Made by a program: the position numbers and the translations under genes. A model generated the notes under the pieces. The model saw nothing but the letters and a program-made list of their open reading frames with translations, was not told where the DNA came from and did no database searches. From positions 35,656,853 to 35,720,852 of the forward strand of contig OX438742.1 in assembly GCA_949316235.1 (NCBI GenBank): DNA of 64,000 bases, in the 5' to 3' direction. Shown here one piece after another: positions 44,513 to 56,800 of the stretch. Position 1 is the first letter of the stretch. Every line of letters begins with the position of its first letter. This DNA is from Oegoconia quadripuncta. Lineage: Eukaryota; Arthropoda; Insecta; Lepidoptera; Autostichidae.

Positions 44513-44554
44513 CCTGTTTAGGTCGAATGTACTACAGCAAATGTATAATTATGT

Positions 44555-44602
44555 ATGGTTCTTTTTGGTAAATAAACATCTTATCTTATCTTATCTTATC
44601 TA
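44555..44602 (+). repeat. retroposon tail with (CTTAT)n
   Basis: 'tttttggtaaataaacatct' followed by four TATCT/CTTAT units. Looks like a LINE/SINE 3' tail, body not recognised. Confidence 0.5.
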
Positions 44603-46500
44603 AATTATAATTCCAGTAGACCAAGTATAATTAAATCGCATCATGGACCGAATATATGCATGCAACTCACAACTGACCACGATGACATCACGTTTTCAAC
44701 AACGGTACTATTTATATGCGTCGTTTACTACGTAGCAGAAAGCAATGCAGTAAACGTGTTTATTTGAAATTGCTTGCAACACACATTATTTAAAAAATCG
44801 TCATCACAATAAAACCAAAATTAAACATTACGCATAAATTATTTGATACTCCACATACTGACCTCTATTATGAATACCTAACTCGTAAATTGGTACAATT
44901 TCATCGGTAACCGCAATGTGCCCGTGTGGTGGAATACCTGTGACCTATACTCTCTCCTAGTGAGAGAAGCCCGTACCGCCCGCCCCTTCATTATTATTAA
45001 ATAGAATTAGCAATAATTGTCACCAGTTATAGGCACATGTGGAATGTAATAGAATTTGTGTAAAATTTACAAACTATAACACCTCAGAGGTGATGCCTGC
45101 ACGTGCCGGGCAATGAAGCGCGCGGCCGAAAGCGTTGCAACGTGCTTGTGAGTCAGACTGGGCACGTTACACTCTGCATCTCGAATTCTCAATGCATTAC
45201 AAACAATGTATACTACTGTCGTCGCCTCGTCGAACATCAACATAGAGCGCAGAAATGTAATGTAGAGTGGTATTACAGAGACAATTTTCCTTATCGTTTT
45301 TGTATCTCAGTTGAATAAACTTAGTCAAATGTAATTATCTATGAGGGAGGTCTATGTCCAACAGTGGACGTCCTGTTGATATTATGAGGATGATGAATGT
45401 TATTAAAAAAAAACTACAATTTAATAAAAATTAATTATAAACTACTATAAAATTAAGATTAATTAGAGACAAATTATCAGTTTTTATGATTGAAGGGTTA
45501 AGTAAGTTAAGAGATGGGAAGTTTATGTCAAATACTGGTTTTCGGCCCGAAGCTTAGCCTGCGTGGAACAACTTTATCGCGGAAATTTATTTATCCCGCG
45601 GGAACTACTCACTAAAAGATATCCTATGATTTAATCCAAGGTATGTTCTACCTTACCAAAATTCATTCAAATCCCTTCATCCGTTTCGGCGTGATTGAGC
45701 AACAAACAAATAAACATCCAAACTTTCACATTTACAATATTAGTGTTAGATTAATTATAAATTTTCAACGATAATCTCCGGTCACCTTTTACACATACCT
45801 AAATTAATATTATATAGATATCTTTAATCATCATTTTCTACACAAAGGAAATGCATTAGGCATTCCTATTTCTACTTGGAAATTTCGTTTTTGTAATGTT
45901 TGTTGGATCCTGACGTAATTATCGTTCTTATTTTTAATGCTAAAATTAATTATATTACCGATTCCGACTACAACCATCGCACTTAACTTTATAAATCTCA
46001 TCATTTGCTTACTTAGGTGTTTCGATTATACACTTGATATGCCTAATGTATTCAAATGTAATTGTTTACGTAAACATACATGTTATTAAACTTTGGAAAT
46101 GGAACTGCATGTGATTGAACAAGGTACGTGCAGGTGACGTTAATACTTTTAAAGTTACTGGCATCTGGCACCTCGCATATCTATTACTTGCTTAAGTTGG
46201 AAGTATGCAATAATTAGACATAGAGCTTTGTTGTAGAAATAAAAGTACATGATTGGTCTATTGATAATCCGCCGTGTTGCCGGTTCTGGGTACCTAATAC
46301 AAAAGTACCCTTTGTTAAAATTCAGGGTTTTCTACTTGTATACTCTAAAATACTTATTCTAAAAATTTGTAAAATAAAAACTGTTCCTAATATGTACCTA
46401 CAAACTTCCCTCTTTTCAAAAGGGTTCAAGAAAGCCCTCGAAATAATTCCAAATGTATGTAGAGTGTATAAAAACAAGCAGGTACCCAAGTAGTTATAAA
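44603..46500. other. intergenic DNA with repeat scraps
   Basis: Contains a SINE-C/LINE end scrap at 45345-45395 ('tctatgtccaacagtggacg') and a reverse copy of the 'gcgaaagtttggatgttt' repeat at 45545-45765. A GC-richer patch at 45085-45190 is unassigned. Confidence 0.45.
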
Positions 46501-46504
46501 TAAA

Positions 46505-46728
46505 TAATAAATAAATATTTGGGGCACTTACACCAATCATCTAGTCCCAAACTAAGCAAAGCTTGAACTATGGATACTAGATAACGGATAAATATTTATA
46601 AAAACATCCATGACTCGGGAATAAATGTTCGTTTTCATCATACAAACATTTACCCCTCGCGGGATTCGAACCCGCAACCGTTCGTTTTGCTGACAGGGTC
46701 ACTATATACTACACCAATCGGTCTATTA
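46505..46728 (-). mobile_element. SINE-A copy
   Basis: Minus-strand head 'gaccgattggtgtagtatat', B-box GGTTCGAATCC, and an end 'gattggtgtaagtgcc'. Confidence 0.85.
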
Positions 46729-47107
46729 TAAATCTATACGGCATAATTTATTGAAAAATTCCATGTTCTATTGCTATTGTTGTATATTATTGGACATGGA
46801 CATCGTCTGCGATTCGTAGCTCATGACTAGTTATGACAGACCTGTGATAGTGAGCTCTATCAGTCGAACGTCACCCGAAGCAATCACGTGTTTTACCATG
46901 CGTATTGTGTGTCCTACAAGCAGTGACGGGGTTACCAGTAGTTACAAACAAACTTTTAACCGAGATTACGGGTAAATGTATGATATTGGCGTTTGTTGAA
47001 TACGACATATAATAACAGATTTTAGCTGACTAAGTTTAATATTGAGATCGATGCGATAGCGAGAGTATCTATAAAATATGATTAGCTAGATTATTTTATA
47101 TTTCTTA

Positions 47108-47312
47108 GGAATTACATTAAAACTAAGCAAAGCTTGTACTATGGATACTAGAGAACGGATAAACATACATAAATATTTATATAAACATCCATGTCTCGGG
47201 AATAAATGATCGTATTCATCACACAAACATTTACCCATCGCAGGATTTGAACCCGCAATCGTTGGTTTCGCTGACAAGGTCATCACTATCCACTACACTA
47301 ATCGGTCGTCAA
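47108..47312 (-). mobile_element. SINE-A copy
   Basis: Minus-strand head 'cgaccgattagtgtagtgga', B-box slightly mutated ('gggttcaaatcc'), body 'ttatataaatatttatgtat'. Its 3' tail is lost. Confidence 0.8.
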
Positions 47313-47599
47313 ACATTATATGCAAAGTTTCTTTTACTTATGTTTTCTTAGCACAATTTTCTCTAGATATTGTTTATTTTTTTGTCTCTTGTAATAATAG
47401 TCCAACATAGTTATAAAAATCAAACAAAACTTGACTCGTATATACATATACAGGCTGAATTATTCATCCCATATATAAATTATATAAATTTGAAACTATG
47501 AGGAATACCGAAGAGTACTAATTTCGGGTTTGGCCATCCAAGTCGACTTGAAAAATTTACACTGTATATTTATAACATAATTGAGTTTGACACTTTATT

Positions 47600-47846
47600 T
47601 CAAGGTATTATAGGAATGTAGTGGATGGCCACACAAAATTTTCCACCAATGTAACGTTTAATTTGCTGGCAGCCGTTTACTCGGGCTCTCGATTTTCACA
47701 CGGCCAGACGAGTACGGTACGAGACGTCACTCTGAGTTGCGGACGCGAACGATTCGCACGCGTATTTTATTACTTCGAAAATAAACTTTCATATAAGTGT
47801 TCACCTGTGTCGCGGTGATTCCAGTCCTGCTATACTACCATAAAAC
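47600..47846 (+). promoter_or_regulatory. candidate promoter / 5' UTR of the plus-strand gene
   Basis: A CpG-richer island in AT-rich surroundings, especially 47688-47765 ('gtacgagacgtcactctgag', 'gcggacgcgaacgattcgca'), just upstream of the candidate ATG at 47847. A frame that opens at 47621 is probably incidental. Promoter function is inference. Confidence 0.35.
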
Positions 47847-47883
47847 ATGTACCAGAAAAGGATGAAGAAGTTAGTCAAGAAAG
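47847..47883 (+). CDS. candidate first coding exon
   Basis: ATG at 47847 with an in-frame TAA two codons upstream, 12 codons rich in Lys, then AAG|GTGTGT. It follows a CpG-rich patch. Linked to 56607 only by phase and composition. Confidence 0.38.
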
Positions 47884-50800
47884 GTGTGTATCTTTATTGT
47901 GTGCTATAGCGAATATCTTAGTGAATGAGTTTCCGATTAGTGGAGAAGGATTAAAAATATTTATCTCGGATCAGAATCAAGAATTTTTATCCATGAAGTG
48001 CACTAACGAACATTTTAAAGGCACATTTTTTTATATTAAACTACTTAATAATAAACTATGACTCAACTTTTGCGAGCAAGGCTTCGCATCACCTCTCGGC
48101 ACGTCCATAAATTTTCAAGACTTTGTATTATATCTAGATTTTATAATTTTAACCAATTGGTATTCAAGTAAGTTTTAAAATAAACTTTCTTTTAGCTTAA
48201 CTTATATTGCTATTAAAAAGTAAGACATGCTGCTTTTTAAAGGGTGTGTTATCGTGGACTTAGTGAGAGGATTGAGATCGTAGGCAGGCAACCGTTGGGC
48301 ACGCGGACTGGCGATAGCAAATGTTATTTGAAATTTTATTTCAACTATTTTCTTGGGGTCATTTAATCAAGAAATTAATAAAGTTAATTACAGATTAAAA
48401 TAGGTTAAATTTAAAATATTTAAGAACTTTTATGTAGTATAGGCTTTAGCAGCAGTTCGGTTTATTTTGCGCAAATATTGATCAGTTTATATCTTTTCCA
48501 TATTAACAAAGTAATTAAAAATTGGTCCACATTTTTCTTAAATTATATCTGCATTAATTTAGTTTTTGCACATTTTGTGTTGATAGCCTACCCCACTATG
48601 AAATCGGTGTTTAATAGGTATATATTAGCATGTTATTATAGGTATTTGTGTATGTGTATCCATTATGGATTAGAACTGACACAACTTAAATATTTAAGGC
48701 GATATACGAGTATAGTCTGTCCATGCATGCATGCCCATGCTAGATAGATATAGATGGTCACTTTACCTAACATTTATAAATAATATTATTATTTATAAAT
48801 GCTTTCGTTTACTAAGATGTCTTGATGAAAATGAAAGTTTTAGATATTAAAAATCTTTGACCATTATCATTATGATAACTAAAAGAAGTATAAACTTATG
48901 TTTCATTTACTTTCTTAAGTTGATTTGGGGTAAAGTTGTTTGACTTGTTGATTAAGCATTAACACATATTTCGTTTTTAACTCAAACATTTCTACATGTC
49001 CATTTCTAATCATTATAAGCATTTACGTCCGAGAGAACACATTTTTGTCATCCCGACAACTCTCTCAAAAGTTAAATTATTCGAAACGGCTTAACCGACT
49101 TCCATTAAACATAGCTGAAAACCATCTTGCAAACATCAGGTTTCGAAAATAATAATACAGTTTTCAAATGAGTTCAGCCGTTTTGCGCTACAATGCCATA
49201 AACAGGCTTACAGACGTTCAGCCGTTTTGCGCTACAATGCCATAAACAGGCTTACAGACGTTCAGCCGTTTTGCGCTACAATGCCATAAACAGGCATACA
49301 GACAGTACTTATATACACACGTCTTGGTAGCATAATTGTTAATACAGAAGCAGGTATACTGCCCATTGTATTTATGTAACTATGTATATTCGTGCCATTA
49401 TTCGTAGCACACACTCTCTACAACGTGATTTGTGCCTAATATAGTAACACAAAGCGATTTACATTGTGTATTATAACGAGTTTTACTACATATACCTAGG
49501 TTCCCTACATAATACAGTAGAATAACATAGTCTCTTCCCGTAAGTGTCGTAAACGACGATTAGGGCTCGTGAGCATAATTATATAGACCATTGATGGATA
49601 GCAGGGTTACATGGGGCGATACTGGAGAAGTATATATCCCAAAACATTTCGTGATAACTGTGACGTCTGGAATATAAATAAATAAATATTTCGGACACTT
49701 ACACCAATCATCTAGTCTACTTGTACTATGGATACTAGATAACGGATAAACATACATAAATATTTATATAAACATCGATGATTCGGGAATAAATGTTAGT
49801 TTTCATCACACAAATATTTACCCCGCGCGGGATTTGAACCCACAACTGGGCTGACAGGGTCACTATCCACTACACCAATAGTCTGATATTTTATAATACG
49901 AGTATATGCTATGATATCAATGACAGTGCTGCCCAGTTACGACAATTATATAAAGTCTTTGTGCTAGCACTGCTGGGGTGGAGGGGTTTTCGTAACTGGG
50001 CATCACTGTTCACTCTTTAGGGGGAGAAAATACAAAAAAATTACTTTTCCATTGAGATATCGAAGCGCACGGCAAGCCCAAGTTCTCAAATAAAAATGCA
50101 GTTCGTACGTCGTGTTCTATTTACACGAAACATTTCGAGCCACTTTTTTTGCGCTACGGGTTAGTACTTGCCCTCAATCCCACCTGATGTTAAGTGAAGA
50201 TGAGGCCGAAGGTGGAAGCGTACTGACCCGGACATCCCACCTTATTTCGGGAACTTTTTCACTCTCTATCTCAATAACTATTTAATCACATTTCTCACGA
50301 AATATTGAGTTACCTATGTCAGTACTGGGTTTGATCTTACAACAATTCCTTTTGAACCAATAAAAGCTCAGGATTAATTGGAGCAGTCAATGGGTATTAA
50401 GGTAGTTAATTGAAAATTAAAACGAAAAATATACTTAATTTGGGAGTTGTGTGACTAGGAGAGTGTGTTAGGACTAGCTAATTTTATACTCGTGACTATC
50501 TTATGATCACCACATATAGAGCTTAGATACATATAACTCTACGTATTAAAGTCATAAATATAAAGATAGATTGCAAGGTGACAATTCGTAAGCAGACCGC
50601 AGTATTAGTGATGCCAAATTCTGAAGCAAATACTCACCCCGAGTTAATTCTCATCTTTAGATACAGTAGGGGGTAATGATAGGTAATTTCTTTTTATAAC
50701 AATAAAAATTAATAGAAATAGGGGAGCAATATAGTATATTTATTATTGTAGTGTGGGTAGTATATGTAATTCATTAATAGTTTTGATTTTTGACTAGTCT

Positions 50801-53800
50801 TAAATGCATTTTATGACCTACTAAAATTCAATTTGGTAGGTATACGACCGATTGGTGTAGTGAATAGTGACCCTGTCTGCGAAACCAACGGTTGCGGGTT
50901 CGAATCCCGCAAGGAAAATTTATTACCGAGTCATGGATGTTTATATAAATATTTATGTGTTTATCCGTTATCTAGTATCCATAGTACAAGCTTTGCTAAA
51001 TTTGGAACTAGATGATTGGTGTAAGTGTCCAAAATATTTATATTATATTTATATATTTAATCTGGAGAAATCTAATAAGTAGGTATGTAGATAGTACAGA
51101 ATATACTCTAAATAATATTGAATCTATTTCAAATCATTTTTGAAGCGTTCAATGTATGGTGTGTTCGCATTTCGCCTGCTAACTCAAGATTTGCAAATCC
51201 TACTATAAACATTCTAAAAACTTGGCAAAAAAAAAACTACTTCAAACATATACCATTTTCGATCTATTATAAACAAATTTTATCAAGCATTTGTGAGCTG
51301 ATTTTCCGGTATGAATAAGTATGACGACGACTGTACCTTTATCACAAGAAACACTTTGTTATAGAGCTGTGCAGATCTATAATGTAAATATGTAGTTGCA
51401 ATCGCAAAGTGGTGCCAGCGAGAGTTCGTTGACCGGCGGAGGGATAGCGTCATCTTCGTTTCCACTGCGCTTATGTGGTTCACTCGTTACAGCGTATCGA
51501 CGTCTCTTATTTACTTACGTGTTAGTTAGATATGGCCAAGTTTTAATTGTGCTTCAAAAATTATATATGACACATGAGACCTAATATCAATCAAATGACC
51601 TTTATGAACAACGATTAATAATGTGATTAAGGGAAAGAGAAGCACGCTCAACTGACACACGTCCCTTATCCGCCTCCGTGGCCCATTGTGTGGACATATA
51701 CAGTTCACAAAACGGAAGTCGCGGTTTCGATTTCCAGGGGTACATGTCTGGTACTCAGTTTGATGGTGAGTGTCATTTTAAATGGCTACCACCATCTTAT
51801 CTAAGTTTGGCGCGATGCATCGATGTTCGATATAAGATAGCCAGTCCAACAAATAAATTGTGGGTTATGGGAATTCTCGTTTCCACCTTTAGCCTCATCT
51901 TAACATAACATCAGCTGTAATTGAGGTCAAGCGCTAACTCGAGCTAAAAAAATATCTGTCGTGACACACTACAATGCATTCTTTGTTGGCGGCAGACTTA
52001 GATAATGCAGAGGTAAAGTCAAAGGTTATTTAAAAATCTCCTGTCACTGTCCAAACCGAGTACCTATCTGCTAAAGATGTCAGCTTGAATTGACTACGCA
52101 TTTTATCTACAATAATGAGGCAACTAAAATTTTTTTCATCATCAATATTAGGTCCTTACCTATGAAATTTTCTTTTGTATGAAGAATTTCATTGAGAGTG
52201 TTTTCTCCATCCAAACATTTTTGATTTTTTTTTGGGAACGGCAAAACCAAATTTAGCTAAACTTTGTGTGTATTATCGGATAACATTAAGTTAAGTATAG
52301 GCAGCGTTAATTTTTAAAATCAACCGCTTTATAAAAATTTCAGCGAATCTAAGAAATTATTATGGGAAGCACATGAAAAGAGTTCTGTTCAAATTTTTTT
52401 TATTATGTGCTTTAGCCTAGAAATTAAAAATAGTTCATGTGAAACCTTGAAATAATTTCCAAATAAAAAACAAATTTGGATATAGCTTTGAAAATTGCAG
52501 GAATTGGTACATATGATTAACGAAGAAAAAAAACTCCAATTTCATAGGTAAAGACCCAATATTTCAGACACTCCTACATCAATCATTCATCAATTATCTA
52601 GTCCCAAATGAGGCTAAACCTCGTGGGATATGTACCCATATACATTCATGACTCGCGATATTCGTAAATCATACAAATTTATACGCCTAGCAGGATTTGA
52701 ATCTGAAACAGTGGAGAAGGCAGTTTTAATACCAATTAGATCAATCTGCATTTGACAAAAGCGGCTTGCTTAATTTTCATTATAATATATTCATGCTTTT
52801 TAGAGTGATAGGACTTGTAGAAGTTTTTCCTAGTGGCAAGCGAAATGAGTGTAGAAACTGAAAATCGAACCCGTGATAATTTGTTATTAACCGTTAGATA
52901 ATTTCGAACTTATATATTTTTTTATATGGTAAACTGTTAGAGGTAAAAATTTCCTACAACGATAATCGCGTAACGCTCGCTCAAATTCGGTGGAGGGTTC
53001 AGGTTCCGACAGTGCGCAGTGGAAATGGCAGAAGTTATTCAACAGCTTACGTCCTCGCTGCTGTGATAGAGGCTCCTAGTGAGATGAAAAAGGGTTCACA
53101 ATGCTTTAAGAACATTGTAAAACAGTAGGGTGCGTTTAACTCGTAGCTTGAGCACCAAAGATTTTATTGTTCCATCATAAATAATTAGACCCGATAGGAA
53201 AAAGCAATCTTAGACATTTATGCTAGCAGCATCCATTATTTACTTTCAATATTAAGATTTATGCCAATCGGTTAACCCTAAATCTTCGCGCAAGCAGCTT
53301 GGCATAGCATACTTACAGAGACGATAGGGAAATAATCAAAATTATAATGACAAAAGTGGTATTTACTAGTGATGAATAAGTAGCTCTTAATCATTCTTAT
53401 TTTTAGCCACATTTTGTGCGAAAACGAAGCATCTGATAACGATAAACGCACTGCGTCCAATTTACAAGTCACGCGTTTCTAATTTATCGCTATTGCAGAT
53501 TGACATAGAACTACATTGATGTGATTGATCAATTGCTATTTAAAGTGTGAATAGTAAATTGTGGTGATTCTTGCTTGATGATTTATGTAAATATCTTGGG
53601 TTGTATTTATCATCACCATCAACAGCCTTAGAATTTCACACATTGGTGTGCCTCTTCTCACTGGGAGAGGGTATGGCCCATAATGCATCACGCGGGCCCA
53701 AACCTCATTGGTAGATTTGTCTCAGACTAGTCGCTATAATAGGCAGTGTTATACTCCATATTCCTTAATGGTATGTTTAGGTAAGGAGACGTGAATCTTC

Positions 53801-56800
53801 TATCTTTCCTACAGATATTTGAAATTCAACTTCTCAAAAAAGGCTACGTTACCAATTCTTCAAATACCTAGATCGAAAATTGATCGTTGGAAATAGATAC
53901 CCATTATATGTATAAAGTTTACAATACATAGGACTTGCAGATTTTGTTCGAAGTAGTGAGCAAAACATGCGAATATAGACTACAGAAACTCTTAAATTGC
54001 ACAAGTAGCTTCTTAGACGATGAATTTTATATCTGTAAAATGGTATTGGAATTTCAAAAAATGCTCTGTTAACATAATCGTATGATGAGCGGTGATGGTG
54101 ATCACGGTCTAGTCACAGATTAGATAACTACATCTAGTGGCGATAAAATTAAACATGCCCAACAATGTTTCTGTGGTTTTTACACAGCTTGTGAAATTAG
54201 ATATAGGTAACCAAACACGACTTTATACTTTGACAAGTGTGAGTATTTAAATCATATGATTTCCAATACTGTTTAAATAGTTAATATTCCTAATCGAGTA
54301 TTTAGTAACGCAAGCCGGCCTTTTGGGCGTAGGTTAAGGTACCGTCACTGACGCTCTATTCTCCTCAATTTAAATTATGAACTAAAAATTGATCACTTCT
54401 TAATTATGAACCGTTCAAATTATACTTAATTCTTCCCTTTGAATAAAATATATGCAAGAAAGTGCGCTGCGTACTTAGTCATAGTAAAGTATATCCGCGC
54501 GCTCCAAGTACTTTGGTCATAGTCAGTCACGTTGTTGGGAGGCGTGCGTTCGAATAGTGGCGCTAACAAACACAAAGATGTGCGTATTGACACGTGCCGT
54601 ACGTACACGGTGTACTGGCGCAAATTTTGCAGGCGTCGTCCCCACTTACTTTTTTTTGGTACAAGAAAATGGTGGTGTATGTCCGTTTAAACGTCAGTGC
54701 CAGCCTTCAACATAATCCTTTCAAGAAGTTAAATTTAGTTAAGAATTTCTTACTTTAGGGTCTGATTGAAAAAATAAGATGAATGAAAAAAAAAATTGGT
54801 TACCTTGGATAGTTTTCTAATTTACATATTTAGTAACGACGCTCTCTGATAAACCTTGTTTTGCATATTAGATATATTATTGGTTGAAACCAGAGTTACG
54901 CAAAAATAATTACGATTACCAGTATGAATTTAGTACAGGAAGCAGTTGTTCAGTCTCCTCGCTGCGTATACTCGAATATAACAAATCGCTCAAATAACCT
55001 TTGCATTCCACGTATTTCCCTTTTATTAAAGACTAGCTTTCTGCCCTCGATTTCGTCCGCGTGGAGTTCTAAATAAGATATCATCATCATATCAGCCGAA
55101 AGACGTCCACTGCTGGACAAAGGCCTTCCCCAAATATCTCCACAACGATCGATAAGATATAAATTCTCTAAATTACAGAATTAGTTTAGAACAACTAAGC
55201 ACACAAACACACAAATTGCGGCTTTGTCTATTAGAGATTAGGCGCTTCTTACTACACCTGTCTGATGAATATTGTTCGATGAGCTTTACTATATAGCCAT
55301 TTAAAATATTCTCCGTACTTTAACAGCTTTAGTGTTAATGTAAAGATTTAATGCTATCTATACAAATTATAACACATTCCACAAAACGTGTAAGCGTTTT
55401 ATTATACCAGTGCACACAGCGGTGACCATATCTATACATAACATAACTAATACATAATTCAAATTGAGATTCAAAATATTTTATTTCATATATAGGATTA
55501 AATTATCACTTGAAAACGTCAGTATTAATATTACATTTAAATTTACGGCTCATTCACAAAGCTGACTCCCCAGAGAAGAACGAGCAAGAAACTCTAGGGT
55601 TGCTCTTTTATAGATTATGGGTTGCAATTTGTGATTTCATAATTATATGAATAATAAGACAGCTATGTCCATGCTTGCTTATCATTCAAATAGTCAGTGA
55701 TTTTATAATAGCCTTTGGCTAATAATTTCTGTTTTATGATTGCTTTAAATTTATTTAAAGACAAATTTTGAATGTCTACTGGAACCTTATTATAAAAGCG
55801 TATACATTGCCCTTTGAACGATTTACTAACTTTATGAAGACAGCTAACATAAACTGATAACTGGTTCTTATTCCTTGTATTAACATTGTGCCTATCACTA
55901 TTTTTAGCGAATAAGGTTATATTTTTTTTGCATATAACAAATTCTCATAAATGTATTGAGAAGTCATTGTTAAGACATTAATTTCCTTAAACTTATCTTT
56001 AAGAGACACTCTAGGTTCTAATTTATAAATGGCACGAATAGCACGCTTCTGCAGAACAAAAATTATATGTATGTCAGCAGCGTTTCCCCACAACAATATG
56101 CCATATGATATGACATCAAGCTGTGGAAATAGCTAAAGTAAACCAGTCTTGCGGTATGAACGTCTGTTTTTTTCTGATTTTTTTGACTGCATACGCTGCA
56201 GAAGCGAGCTTTTTCGCTAGTTTCTCAATGTGAGGCCCCCACTGAAGCTTAGCATCCAATGTCAGTCCTAAAAGGACAGTAGTATCTACAAGATCCAATT
56301 TATCACCTCGTACAAATATGTCAGTAGGCAGTTGTTTAACATTTGGCAAAGTAAATTTTATGCATTTAGTTTTTTTTTCATTCAAAAGAAGATTATTTAC
56401 TGTAAACCAGTTAACAAGTTCAAACATAAGTTCTAAAATCTTACCTATAATATACATATCTACTTACAAGTTAAAAAAGATTTACATCTGAGTACACAAT
56501 TTTTTTTTAAAAGGTTGATGCATCCAACAATCTTGTTCTCATCCTACTCGATTAAAAAGGAAGCATACGTAACATTCCATAATTTCATTTTTTTTTATAA
56601 TTTCAGGTTCCAACCGAAATCTCCTGAGAGAAGCACGACGCCAGCAAAGACTGCAATTAATGATGTCAATGCCGACCCAAACAGTTCAGTCGCCGTATGA
56701 GGAGCCGTCATTTGAGAGAGTCTCCCAAAACCGAATAATTTTCGAACTGGCGTGGAAAACTATTTCACTCATGCATAGGAACAAACTAATACAGCAGAAA

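Noticed and set aside
47621..47818. 65-codon frame upstream of the candidate first exon
   Set aside because: Lies in a CpG-rich patch that looks like promoter/5' UTR; no domain and no continuation.
49172..49303. CRISPR-like repeats
   Set aside because: The three units are contiguous with no spacers and the genome is eukaryotic.
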